DNA of 64,000 bases from Tetraselmis striata (Eukaryota > Chlorophyta > Chlorodendrophyceae > Chlorodendrales > Chlorodendraceae), in assembly GCA_006384855.1 (NCBI GenBank), contig VCJN01001170.1:99748-163747 (forward strand), read 5' to 3'. The notes below the pieces were generated by a model that saw only the letters and a list, made by a program, of their open reading frames with translations, was not told where the DNA came from and made no database searches. How positions within the stretch are numbered: position 1 is the first letter of the stretch; every line of letters starts with the position of its first letter. Positions 11,286-21,403 of this stretch are shown one piece after another. A program made the position numbers and the translations under genes.

Positions 11286-12015
11286 TGGACCTCCTGCAAA
11301 ACAGTGTCCTTGTCTCCAATCTCCACAATGGTTGTGCTGCTGCACAGCATCGTGCCCTCTGTCGGGGCGGTGCCGGGCTTGTCAGAGCAGATATCAGTCA
11401 CCTTTCCGTAACTGGATCGATGCCTAAACGGCCGTCGTAGAGACGCTGTAAGGGTTTCACCGTTGCCAGTCCTGTCCCAGGGGCGAAAAAATAAACAAAA
11501 TCAGTCACCTTGCCCAGCTGCTCTGACAGCGCGGCCATGGTGTTGGCGTTGGGCACCGCTGTGCCTTGCTTACGAAGATAGCCATGGTGACGGTAATAAG
11601 CATAATGGCATCATGGCCGCCAGGATGATAAAGGCATACAGCAGGAAAGTCTGGTTTGTGATTTCGCATTTCGCGACCCAAAAGATTGCCACGGCTGTTA
11701 GAGGGGTCCAGGACAGTCGCTTAGTCAGTTTGACAATGAAATTGCCAATACTTAGGCTGTATCACGCATATCATAATGATATATCGGCAGGCGTACCGAA
11801 CACAAGGCCGATAAACGTAAGGAAATTCTACATTTATCGGCTTCTCCATTGTCACAGTCCTGACTAAGCGCACCCTTCTTGCTGGCGCCGCCCATAGCAA
11901 GGCGAGTAGCAATTCGTCAATCTCGGTTTATTCTCGTTGACGAGCAGCCACGCCTGCACCACAGCATCGCCAGGCAGCGGCAAGTATAACAATATCAGCA
12001 TCAGCTAATTCTCAA
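10020..12015 (-). pseudogene. Decayed P-type cation ATPase
   Basis: Pieces in the right order on the minus strand identify a P-type pump. The actuator region (about 12,010-11,880) reads ADIVILPLPGDAV. The phosphorylation site is at 11,369-11,383, as DICSDKPGT where the family has DKTGT. The nucleotide-binding region follows, then a hinge region SDNVNDSIKEADVGIAMG (about 10,540-10,600) where GDGVNDxPALKxAD is expected. A transmembrane segment with HLLSGNLAEAKLLRISLGFV comes next. Frames change many times and a ~35-base poly-G tract (11,249-11,283) interrupts the gene. The hinge Gly is lost and residues are deleted around it, so it cannot be active. The order and wording resemble the fungal/algal ENA-like or PMCA-like P2 pumps; the subtype is not certain. 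Confidence 0.75.
11249..11283 (+). repeat. Poly-G tract, about 35 bases
   Basis: This is one of the longest uninterrupted G runs in the window. It lies inside the ATPase pseudogene and reads as poly-C on the gene's sense strand. Confidence 0.9.
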
Positions 12016-12424
12016 CTTCATTGCATGCAGTGATGCGTTATTTTTGCCTCGGAACGGTCCGATTAATAGTCTACGGCCGCCGCGGATCGCACAATCAAGC
12101 TTCGTTCGCCAGGTAACTACGAGAGTACAGGACGCTAGCGGCGGCCGGTCATCAGCATCTCGTAGTGATGATGAGATGATGATGATGCGACGAGTGGTCG
12201 TAGTTATTGTGACACCTTTCTTTTACGTGTACATTGTGCCGCAAATGTCGTTGCATGTGTTTCAGTTTTCGGGGGTGTAATTTCCGGTGGGTCGTTTCTC
12301 GCAGTCGATAAACTCGTGCATAATATCTACTACATTGCTCCCACGGCGAGGGTGTCGTGAATAACACGACTAGAGCGATCGCAAAAGGCGCCCGCAATAG
12401 CATCGTGACGCTCGCGTTAATGAG
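12016..12424. other. Unassigned stretch between ATPase pseudogene and LINE fragment
   Basis: No gene, RNA or repeat family is recognised. A short GATGAT microsatellite-like run lies at about 12,166-12,188. Confidence 0.35.
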
Positions 12425-12685
12425 CGTCTCCATGTGCCGGGAGGTTCAGGAGCAGCGCGTCGCCATTGTCCACAGAGGTCGACAGTGGCGAGGTTGTGCT
12501 CTGTCGATGAGGGGATAATGATGTGGCTCCCAACCGCCGGGGAAATGCATGGGCTAGGCAAAAACAAGTACCCGGAGCGACCTCCCGCAGTTCCTGCGGA
12601 GTCATGACCAGTCCTCGCAGTAGAAGGATGGCCACCGTCAGCATGCCCGACGTGGCACGGCTACTGGTGTGAATTACAAAAAAGG
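12425..12685 (-). mobile_element. Internal fragment of a LINE
   Basis: On the minus strand this matches the LINE at 48,560-48,790. Shared protein blocks include GML/MWTVAI, MTPQELREVA, PSPCISPAVGSHIIIPS and LPAHGDAH. It is truncated at both ends and frameshifted. Its upstream edge abuts TTTTTTGTAATTCACACC (12,663-12,682, inverted), the same word that forms the direct repeat around the large LINE at 46.4-49.6 kb. Confidence 0.75.
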
Positions 12686-12716
12686 GCAGTAACAAATCCA
12701 CCCATTGCTAAAAGTA

Positions 12717-14066
12717 CACCCCTCCACATAAGTCCGGGTTTTGCATTTTCGATCGCAAAGCGCATGCATGGGCGAGGATAACGCCGGCTGCATGTGCATA
12801 CATGCTAACTACAGTGGGAATAGTTCGGGCGAACGCCTATCGCGCGCTTTATACCCACCCGCGCGACAACACGACCATTTGTGGGCGCCCTTTAAAAAAC
12901 GCGAAATCGGTGCATGATGCGTTGGCGCCGGAAAATTGTGGGTTGCGCCAACCGTCCAAACCTATGGAAATAGCGGCACTCGTCGCACCAAACTCGGTGA
13001 ATACGCCCCTTGGCATAAGTTGCACACACTGTGCGTGTAGGCCACTGAAAGCATGTATGTCGCTATAGGCACGACGTGACACCCCAACGACAAGTTGGTC
13101 ACTGTGGGGAGCAGTTTTGGGGTGAAAATGCTGTTGTTTTTATGGCGAACGCACGTAGGAGAGGCGCTCGATGGGCCCCTTGGCATAGGGCGATGCTCTA
13201 CTATGGGGGCGCGTGGTGGAATGCCAGTTGCACCGTTTCGTGGGCGGGGTGGCGCGGTAGGGGCGTGGACTTTAATTAATATGAAATTCCTTGAAAAATG
13301 CTGTGGAAAATAGCATTTTGGCTGGTAGATGTGTGTATCGCTAGGAGGCGGCACATGCCAAGTGTTGGTGGTCCGTGGTCATCCACACACATAACGCTCT
13401 CGCACTGCCGAGTATGGGGCTTAGACACGCACTTGGCGCAAAGCCACGCGCCCGACATGGGTGGGCACATGAAGCAGTTAGGGGCAACTTGGATGATCAT
13501 CTTTGGGGAATTTTTCCGGGGCCCCAAAAAACCATTTTTTTGATTTTTGGAAGATTGGTTTCGACGCAGATTTGAACGAGCAATTGCGTGGTATTTTTAA
13601 AACAATTTTCTGAGCAAACCCTGAGAAGGTATAGCGTTTTAAAGCCAAGGGGGTGTTGCTGAGCGTGGCCGACACTGATGCCATGCCAGTATCGCAACGC
13701 GACATGTACTAGCCGCCGCCCACACGGCTGCACCCAACCAAATGCACCCGAGCCCCTCGCCAATGTGTTTCCTCACGCGTTCATGGCCATCCCGCCGTTT
13801 GGTTGCCTATTCACGCGAGTCGGCGTGTGCGTGATACCGACCCTGGTTTTTTGTGCAGCTGCAGGCGACGCCCATCCACGCACCAAGTGCAGCGTGGCAC
13901 CCTAGTCAAAGGTCTTTAAGCTTCGGTTTGAGCCTCTCGTCATGCAGATTTTATAAAACCCTCTGAGATTCCAGGGTTTCATCTCATGTACCCTACGTTC
14001 AGGTACCCTAGACTTCTGAAGTCTTGAGACTGCCGAAAAGGGATCCCAAACTTATGTGCAGGGGTG
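12717..14066. mobile_element. TA-flanked inverted-repeat DNA transposon, 1,350 bp, non-autonomous
   Basis: The left end reads CACCCCTCCACATAAGTCC and the right end, read inward, CACCCCTGCACATAAGTTT. The similarity continues imperfectly (GGG..., TTTTCG) for about 36 bp. Each end is bordered by TA (12,715-12,716 and 14,067-14,068), as in Tc1/mariner/pogo-type insertions. The interior holds no recognisable transposase. Short open frames inside have no family signature. Confidence 0.65.
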
Positions 14067-14075
14067 TAGTACTAG

Positions 14076-14089
14076 AAAATCAACACATC
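14076..14089 (+). repeat. Direct repeat flanking the minisatellite (left copy)
   Basis: AAAATCAACACATC occurs here and again at 15,283-15,296, on both sides of the 228-bp minisatellite region. The right copy is also the 3' end of the LINE tail, so this may be either a target duplication or a shared LINE terminus. Confidence 0.4.
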
Positions 14090-14209
14090 TGTATGATTAC
14101 ATGAGCTAGACGCAACATTCAAGAAATCCACGCAGAAATCCAGAAGGAAATCCAGAAGGAAATCCAGCTACGGGCCAACAGAGGCGGGAATCGCCATGGT
14201 AGCCTCCGA

Positions 14210-15100
14210 TCAGACATCGCCACCAGCCAGCCGCCGCTCCACGAAGAAGGGACGCTCTCCCCAGCACACAATCCCGGGCCACTCCAATAGCGGCACTAGG
14301 CCGAATGTAATGTGAAGGCGCCGACAGGAAAGGAGCTTCGAAGTTGAGGTCTCGCAACAAGGAGCGGAAGTGGGGGGGGGTCCAACCCAGAACGGGGCGC
14401 CACGGGCGTGCAACAGACGCAGGCCACCCAACGCCAGATGCGCCGCCAGCTTGGTCGCGTCCTTTTCCACCAAACGTAGAACGCCTTCCCCAGCACAACA
14501 TCCCAGGCCACTCCAATAGCGGCGCTGAGCCGAATGTGATGTGGAGGCGCCAACAGGACTACAGGAAGGGAGAGGGTGCTCAACGAACAGCGAACGGGGA
14601 GTTGACCGGACCAGCAACGACGTAAGACGCCGGTGTCCAGCGCGCGTTGTTCCGCCCAGCGCCAGATCCGCCGCCATCTCGGTCGCGTCCCCTTCCGCCG
14701 AACGTAGAACGCCTTCCCTAGCACAACATCCCGGGCCACTCCAATAGCGGCACTAGGCCGAATGTAATGTGGAGGCGCCGACAGGACAGGAAGGGAGAGG
14801 GTGCTCAAAGAACAGCGAACGGGGAGTTGACCGGACCAGCAACGACGTAAGACGCCGGTATCCAGCGCACGTTGTTCCGCTCAGCGCTAGATCCGCCGCC
14901 AGCTCGGTGGCGTCCCCTTCCGCCGAACGTAGAGCCCCCTTCCCAGCACAACATCCCGGGCCACTCCAATAGCGGCACTAGGCCGAATGTAATGTGGAGG
15001 CGCCGACAGGACAAGAAGGGAGAGGGTGCTCAAAGAACAGCGAACATGGACTTGGCCGGACCAGCAACGACGTAAGACGCCGGTGTCCAGCTCACACTGC
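14210..15100. repeat. 228-bp minisatellite, about four copies
   Basis: The landmark GGGCCACTCCAATAGCGGC recurs near 14,276, 14,506, 14,733 and 14,960, spaced about 228 bp. The last three copies are close to identical and the first diverges more. The unit length is a multiple of three, so the minus strand stays open with a 76-residue repeat. This looks like a by-product of the repeat rather than a gene. Confidence 0.85.
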
Positions 15101-15282
15101 TCCTCCGCGGCAGTGACAGCACGGGCGGGGCCAAGGCTACCAAGGCGCCACCCGTGCACGATCCCCGCCCCCATCCCCAGCCGGGGGTGGAGGCGGAGGA
15201 AGGGCCCGCGATTCCGAGGGCCGAGGACGGTCGTCGGGCCCGCCCAGGCGGCAGTGGGTGGGTGGGAAACAATTACCTGTAT

Positions 15283-16070
15283 AAAATCAACACATCAAGC
15301 CGCCTAAATAAAGCGGCCCGCGTCCCGCATGAGGCGGGATGGATGAGTAACACGGCTACTGGTACCGGTAGTCGCTAGCGGTACAATATGCTGGTACATA
15401 TGCCTGTGCTTCAGACAACACGAGTGAGGAGCGCTCACATACGCGCCCTTGCTGGTATATCGGTGCCTCCATTCGTCCATCATCCAGGTCAACTCCTTCA
15501 CTGCGGCTTGCCTTGTGAGAAAGGTTGCATCGCCAACCTTCCTTCAGTCGAATCTCACACGCTTTTCCGCCCCTTGACAAGAAGCCCTCCCCCGCTCGCG
15601 GGAGCTTGGCGAGGGTGTTGGGCGCTTGCTTTGCTGGCTCCGCGGGCCGGTACCGGCCCGTTCCGGACCCGTATCGCATGGAGGCGCGGTTTACAACGGT
15701 CCACCTACCTCCGAAGGCAGACACGGAGAAGGGGCGAGCCCATGTAGCAACTGTCCAGCAACGGCATTCACACCCTCTTTGAAAAGCTTGTCTCTGTGAT
15801 CCGGTTGAAGGGGCAAACTGTCTAGGAAGGAGATGTAAGGCTGAATTTGCTCTTGGGCCTGGCGAAAGGCTTCGCTGGCCTGCGGGGCAGAAGAACGGTC
15901 GGCCATGACGGCAACAGAAGTACGTCAAGGAGAGTGGAGTGCATTGCAGTGGTTTGGACTCGAGAGTGGGGCGAGGAGTGAAATCTCCAACGGGGTGAGT
16001 CACCATGGGGCGCAAAAGAGCGCCGCCACCTAGGTTGAGGCGGGTAGTACTTTACGCTGCAGAGGGCGCG
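15283..16070 (-). mobile_element. LINE-related 3' tail joined to a short reading frame
   Basis: About 15,290-15,350 is an inverted match to the 3' end of the large LINE (49,510-49,585). It includes two stem-loops: CATCCCGCC...GCGGGA and GGGCCGC...GGCGGC. Upstream on the minus strand, 15,906-15,691 encodes a 71-residue frame starting MADRSSAPQASEAFRQAQEQ, which looks like the start of a LINE ORF1 or gag-like protein that has lost its remainder. Read together, this may be an internally deleted, LINE-mobilised element. Confidence 0.5.
15691..15906 (-). pseudogene. Short ORF with gag/ORF1-like start, truncated
   Basis: The 71-residue frame reads as a helical, Gln/Glu-rich N-terminus (IQPYISFLDSLPLQPDHRD, then LFKEGVNAVAGQLLHGLAPS), then loses coding character and ends. 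It is on the same strand as the LINE 3' tail that begins about 340 bp downstream. No family is recognised. Confidence 0.35.
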
Positions 16071-16904
16071 AAGAGGACACGGCGAATTGAAGTTGTTAGT
16101 ACTCTCGTATAGTTATAGATTGCACCTGAAATGCACCCAAAAAGTGGGTACATATCCCAGCCTAAAATAAGCGATCACGTGGGGGGCACATTTTCGAGTC
16201 CGTAAATGTGCCCATTTTGACTCGATATTGCCCCCTGCACCGGGGGGGGGGGGGGGGGGGGGGCTACCTGGCCGAGAAAGCTCCCCCGCATCCCGAACGT
16301 CTTGGTTATGACCGTGCCCACGTGAAGCTCGGCATTCATCTCTTGCGTTGCCATGCTTGCTGCCAGGCCACCATCAAACGACACCGAACGCCCCTCCCCG
16401 CGGCTGGGTAGTGCGGGGCTCGATGATTCGTTTCGGGGAGACGGGAGCGGCGGAGAGAGAGGCAGGGGGGATTGCGGCGGCGACAACATCGACGCATCAC
16501 CCGGCTCGCCCCGCGTTTCGGTCTGACCGGGTCCGGACGGAGCAGAGGCGTGACGGACGTACGGTGCAGCAGGGGCGCCATCACCACCGGCTACGACAGG
16601 CGCGGCGGTGTCCGGAGGCTCGGCGCACGCCTCCGTCCATCTGTGAGTGTCGTAGAATTGGGTCTTCGAGACAGGAGCGCCACACACGCCGCGGCGCACT
16701 CTCTTTATCGCCGCTTCCCAAGTCCCCGTGGCAGGCGTCCAGCCCTCCCTGCCCTCAGGCATACGGCGCTTGGAGTTGTGACTAGGGCTCCGCATCAAGC
16801 CTCAGGAGATAAATATCAAGAATTGGTGCATGACGGGAAAAAAAGATCAAGAATTGGTGCATGATCCAGTTGATCCGATCTTTAATCGATTTAATTGGGT
16901 TGCT

Positions 16905-17045
16905 AAACATTGGTGCACCGGTAAATCCACCACATAAATATCGGTGCACCAGTAAATTCCGTGTCTAAGTATCGGTGCACCAGTAAATTCCGTGTCTAAA
17001 TATTGGTGCACCAGAAAATTATGCGAAAATATTGGTGCACCAGAG
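16905..17045 (+). repeat. Left subterminal array of GGTGCACC motifs
   Basis: About five copies of the degenerate ~30-bp unit (A)TATcGGTGCACCaGTAAATTcc lie in head-to-tail order. GGTGCACC is itself a perfect palindrome. Confidence 0.8.
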
Positions 17046-17474
17046 GTGATATATGCAGTATTAATCGATTTTACTCCGCGAATTTGATGTTGATCTGGAA
17101 GAAAGGAAATTGTGTCAAGTTCATGCGATGAAAATGAGCCTCAATTAACATCATCATATTATGATTACTCGTACAAGTACGAGGAGTTTTTATTACATAA
17201 GGGCTTTCATTATCATACTATTATTACACTTTGATCCACGCATCAGGTGGACAGGACGCACACCACATTACTGCAGCATGTGTGATGCGCTAAGTACTAA
17301 GAAGCATGTATGGGACCAATCCCATACAACTTGGGAAAAAGATTGCGGCCCCTGCCCTCCCCCTTCGTCCGCGGGAATCATCAATGAGTACAACCCTCTC
17401 CCATCTAAGCATCGTCACGACCGAAGCCGTCGATGACACATGTCTCCCACTGTGGCTGATTCTCGGTTGATTCT

Positions 17475-17745
17475 TGGTGCACCAGTCGTTGATTCAATTA
17501 CGCAGATAAATATTGGTGCATCGGTAAAATATGCGGTTAAATGTTGGTGCATCAGTAAATGTCGGCACCGAAGTATCGGTGCACCAGTAAATACCGGTAC
17601 CTTAATATCGGTGCACCAGTAAATTCCGCCAGCAGCTAAATATCGGTGCACCGAATATTACAGCCCAATAAATATCGGTGCACCAGTAAATTCCGCGCCT
17701 AAATATTGATTCTTGGTGCGATTCACGATCTGTCTGGTGCACCAT
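17475..17745 (+). repeat. Right subterminal array of GGTGCACC motifs
   Basis: About eight further copies of the same unit lie in the right half of the hAT element, less regularly spaced and in the same orientation as the left array. Confidence 0.8.
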
Positions 17746-17797
17746 GATTCGATCTTTTATTGATTCTTGATGCGGAGCCTTAGTTGTGACGCCCCAT

Positions 17798-19298
17798 GGC
17801 ACACCACTACTCGGCGCCGGTGGCTCGCAGGGGCGGGTTTGTGGGTAGGAGATAGTCACTGGCGCTCCGGCTGATGCGATGCATGGTAAAGTGTCGGCCG
17901 GACTTGCAGCAATGTTCAGCCGGCGGTTTGAGGCTGTTGGCCGTTGCGGTGTCGTCACGGAGCGTCTGACACAGCGTTAAAGTACAGTGTGGCGAAAGTG
18001 CCACACGTTACGGGCTGCCGCGCGAGCCGCGATGTTGGTACAATGTACTGTGGGGATGGGACATGCTACAGGTAGCCTTCCGGACCGGTACCAGTACAGT
18101 AAATTCCGGACCGCGGGCAGCCGGGGACTTCATTGCGACTACCGAGCCTAGCAGAAAAGTGGCGATTACACGATATATACAGCGATTACAAGCCCATTCC
18201 CTGGGAAAATCGCGATTACGGGCCATTACAGTGTGATTCCGGGACAGTCTGGGAGGCTAGTATACGAGTGTGATTATTATACTAGTAACAATACATGGTA
18301 GTTAAAGGGTACAAGTAGGCCCGTTGCAGTAGTATGGACTCCAGAGACACGCAAGGATCAATCGTCGGCGTAGTAGTCGCTACATTGTACAGCCCCGCGT
18401 CCGCCAACCCGCCGACTCGGGGCACGGCGTCCGTCGACGGACGGGCAAGAAGGCGGTCGCGCGACGGTCGCCCGGCGTCCGGCGACGGACAAACGACGGC
18501 GTCCGGCGTCCGGATCCGGTTCACGCAGCAGGCTCGGCATTTCGCGCCATGCCCGCCCCGTAGACCTGCCGACCGGAGATGACCGGCCAGTAGACCGGCG
18601 ACGGCTGGGCGGCCCGTACCCGTACCGGGACAGGTAGTCAGCAGGTAAGCGCGACGGATATTTTGGCGCGGAATTATTACGGAATCCATAACGGATACAT
18701 TATTGATATATCTGATAATCTATGCGAAACCGTTCCGGAAGTCGTCGACAGACAGACAGACAGAAAGACAGACTTTCATACTCACCTCGTAATTAATACG
18801 GTAGGATTACATGCTGATTACGAGGTGGTCCGGTATTACATGTTGATTTCGAGATGGTCCTGTATTGCATGCTGATTGCTGGGTGGTCCGGTAGACCAGT
18901 GATCATTTAAAAAGCCCCCCAGGTGTGGCTCCCTGGTCGTAGTTGCGGGATCCGATGATCCGCCGCCTCGACCATATACCCCGCTCAGCCCCCTGCCGCA
19001 TTTGGCCGGGCACGGGTCTTAGGGATTAGCGCTATTAGGCTGCATACATTTTATTTCATTTTCGGCCGTAACCGCAAATAATCGTATGGGTACCCTGTAC
19101 GAATTTACGGTTGCGGCTCGCGAGTAGTAGGTACCTGGTAGTTGTAATCACTTTTAAAACACGGAGTTGTATTATTGAGCCGTAACCGTAAACTGGCGCA
19201 TTTGCGGCTCGAGGATTTTCGGCTGGCCTCGCTGGTCGCAAATATCGCAATATTTACGATCGCCCCAAATGCTGTGGCTCACTGAGCCGTAAATTGAA
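17798..19298. other. Gene-poor stretch
   Basis: No supported gene. It holds a three-copy 29-bp minisatellite at 18,806-18,893 (units beginning ATTACATGcTGATT and ending GGTCCgGT), a CAGA/GACA run at 18,749-18,773, and GCCGTAACCGTAAA-like words near 19,065-19,200 that recur near 26,630. Confidence 0.4.
18806..18893 (+). repeat. 29-bp minisatellite, three copies
   Basis: Three diverged tandem copies start near 18,806, 18,835 and 18,864. Each contains GCTGATT or a variant followed by GGTGGTCCGGT. Confidence 0.7.
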
Positions 19299-19441
19299 TT
19301 TCAAGTTGAGTTTGGTTTTGCCAAAAAGATGGCGCAGGTTGTTTTACACGGTCAAGAGCCGAAATTGGCAGGATGGGTTAGCGAAAGCGTGGAGGGAAAA
19401 CGGAGTCAAGTGGGGGGGGGGGGGGGGGGGGGGGGGGGGGG

Positions 19442-19628
19442 CGCTGCGTGGAACGCAGCGAAATCTGGAAGATGGCAGGCTCAGCTGTTGTGGCTGCTTT
19501 TATGTCTACTCGTGCTGCACCCAAAAAGGGCGCAACGACAGGTGCCTAGTTCCCGTACCACTGAGCAACACTTGTAGCTGAAAAGCGGTTAGGTCAAGGG
19601 AGGAAACCCCATAAACTAGTTTAGATCA
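19442..19628 (-). repeat. A2 split repeat of copy A
   Basis: This 187-bp block is repeated at 22,339-22,525 (A1). It is preceded in the element by B1 and followed by a ~30-base poly-C (sense) tract before B2. Confidence 0.88.
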
Positions 19629-19689
19629 TTTCAAGTTGAGTCTGGTTTTGCCAGTTATGAGCGAACGGAGAGAGCGGTGGATTGACGGA

Positions 19690-20830
19690 GAAGGGGTAGC
19701 GCCTGGTCATGAAGGAGGCACCGGGAAGGCCACCGCTGCGGAGTCTTGTTGGACTTGGAAGTGGCGGAGGGGGGCGATGTGGCCAAAGAAGAACCATGCG
19801 CCACGTGAAGGAAGAACGCTGGGGTCGATGTAGTCCAGAACGACGTCGGAGTTAGTGGCCCATCCACCTTGGTAGCGAATGTGGGACAATGGTACTCCGA
19901 TGGCGTTAGCCGCAGACGCTGCGCCCTTGCGAAGGATGTGTGAGGTCCAGGAAGTGCCGGCGGGAGGGGCAACACCGACAAGACGGACGGATATAGAGAG
20001 CCAGTCCGACATTGTAGCGGCAGTCCAAGGTTTTGACTGCTCGCTCGGGGTGACCGCCCAGAAGTTTGTTTCAGCCAAGGCAACAGTAACCAGGGGGACA
20101 GACTGTATTGTGTCGATGAAGTGGTGCATGAGACGTGCAACTCGGGGGTGCTCTGCCACTGGAAGGAGGAGTACGCGCAGGTCGTCGCGTCCTCGTCGTC
20201 CAGCGCGGCCTTTCTCGCGGTACACATGCATGGTAATGTTGTAATCGTCGACATGCACATCCCGCACTCGGCAGGAGACGCCAGTAAGCCCTCTGGCAAA
20301 GAACATGAAGTTGACATCCGAGGCCACGAGGGCTCGGAAGTCGTGTTGGTACTCTGGGGTGGGAACAGACACAATCGGCTCGGCCTTTGTGACGAAGCGG
20401 TAAGCTACATCAGCAGGCAGAGGAACTCGCAAGGGGGCTGCTTCCAGACGGCGCTGCAGCAGCATCAGCCCACGCCTTGCCGAAGTGAGGTGTAGGCTGT
20501 CCTTGGCGATTGGGTCGAGGTTGTGCAGCTCGAAGAACGTGTTGATTGCAGACAGGTAGGGTTGCAGTGACTTATCTCCAATGTGCCCTCGTTCACCAAT
20601 CCAGGCAACGTACCGGACGACAGTAGCAGTGGTCGCCTCCAGCGGGCTGATGTTCTCGGAGTCGTGGCAGAACTCCGCGAACCGAGAGAGTCTGCCGGCG
20701 TAGCTCTTGAGCGTCTGAGCGGTGAGGGAGCTGGAGCGCAGGTCGAGGGTCCGTTGTCCTAGCTCGTCCGAGCCGAAAGCGTCATGCAGTCGAGATCGCA
20801 GTGAGGCAGCCTAGGGCGCGTCAGCTTCGG
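19690..20830 (-). pseudogene. Tyrosine recombinase, copy A (one premature stop)
   Basis: The core-binding domain reads SYAGRLSRFAEFCHD and SLQPYLSAINTFFELHNLDP. The catalytic part includes FFARGLTGVSCRVRDV (first Arg), then REKGRAGRRGRDDLRVLLLP, HILRKGAASAANAIG (H-x-x-R) and IRYQGGWATNSDVVLDYID (GGW box and Tyr nucleophile). From about 20,800 to 19,707 the frame looks intact. Just upstream, a TAG (20,811-20,813) stands where copy B has TGG (Trp), so the N-terminus is cut off unless read through or spliced. The enzyme would integrate circular DNA copies of the element. Confidence 0.75.
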
Positions 20831-21403
20831 GCTCGTCAATTACGTAAGTGCGTCGTTTTACCGACACAGTTCCAGAGGTGCGACTACTGTTTGCAAAGTA
20901 CTCGGCAGCAGCGGTTAGATTCCCGGCGGCTGGCCGGTAGTTGCTGGACGGGTTTGCAGTAGCACCAGTACGGGTTTGCGGGGCTAGGTTCAGGTAGGAG
21001 GGCCGCCCCGCGCACCCTTCGCGCTCGTAGCGCATGTCACGCGCGTAACGTACACGCGCGAAGCTTGGTCGTTGTGAACCAGTTGTGACACGCAGTGTAA
21101 CAACCGACGGACGCAGCGATGGAATGGTACGGGAGGCGGTTTGTTGAGCCGCCATGTGCAGGTGTGCGGATGGTTGAGCCGCACTCGGCTGTAGCTGTAA
21201 GAAGCGCCGTACCGAGGAAGGTCTGAATGAAGTCTGTAAGGGGGGGGGGGGTCAGGTCCTGACACATGGCGCTCATCCCGCCGTTGAGCTGCAAGGGTGC
21301 GTTTTGCGGCGGTCACCGAAAGGTGGCCTCGCAAAGCTCCAGCAGCTCCGACGAAAGGCGCCCCGCACCGTCACTCGTGCTCACCTTCGCGGCCACGTCC
21401 GCG

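Larger units (their letters stand above)
16783..17782. mobile_element. hAT-type non-autonomous transposon, exactly 1,000 bp
   Basis: The terminal inverted repeats are TAGGGCTCCGCATCAAG (16,783-16,799) and its complement at 17,766-17,782, with one mismatch. The flanking 8-bp direct repeats are GTTGTGAC at 16,775-16,782 and 17,783-17,790. An 8-bp duplication with ends beginning TA(G/A)GG is the hAT signature. There is no transposase. The interior near both ends carries many copies of a TATCGGTGCACCAGTAAATT motif, like the subterminal transposase-binding repeats of hAT elements. Confidence 0.88.
16175..17797 (-). pseudogene. Reading frame split by the hAT insertion
   Basis: The minus-strand frame at 16,774-16,175 lacks a natural start. 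Just beyond the inserted element, at 17,797-17,783, lies ATG plus four more codons (MGRHN) ending exactly at the target-site copy. Removing the 1,000-bp element and one 8-bp duplicate gives a continuous frame, MGRHN + SKRRMPEGREGWTP, of about 200 residues. The middle (TGTWEAAIKRVRRGVCGAPV) resembles a small helix-turn-helix of psq type, though weakly. Further on it becomes Pro/Ser-rich and runs into a poly-G/C tract at 16,242-16,263, possibly an intron. The function is unknown. Confidence 0.55.

Noticed and set aside
14296-14808. 170-residue minus-strand frame over the 228-bp minisatellite
   Set aside because: It stays open because the unit length is a multiple of three; no domain or start context supports it.
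16905-17745. GGTGCACC arrays as a CRISPR-like array
   Set aside because: Repeats are degenerate, spacers are not uniform, and the arrays lie inside a defined hAT-type transposon in a eukaryotic genome.
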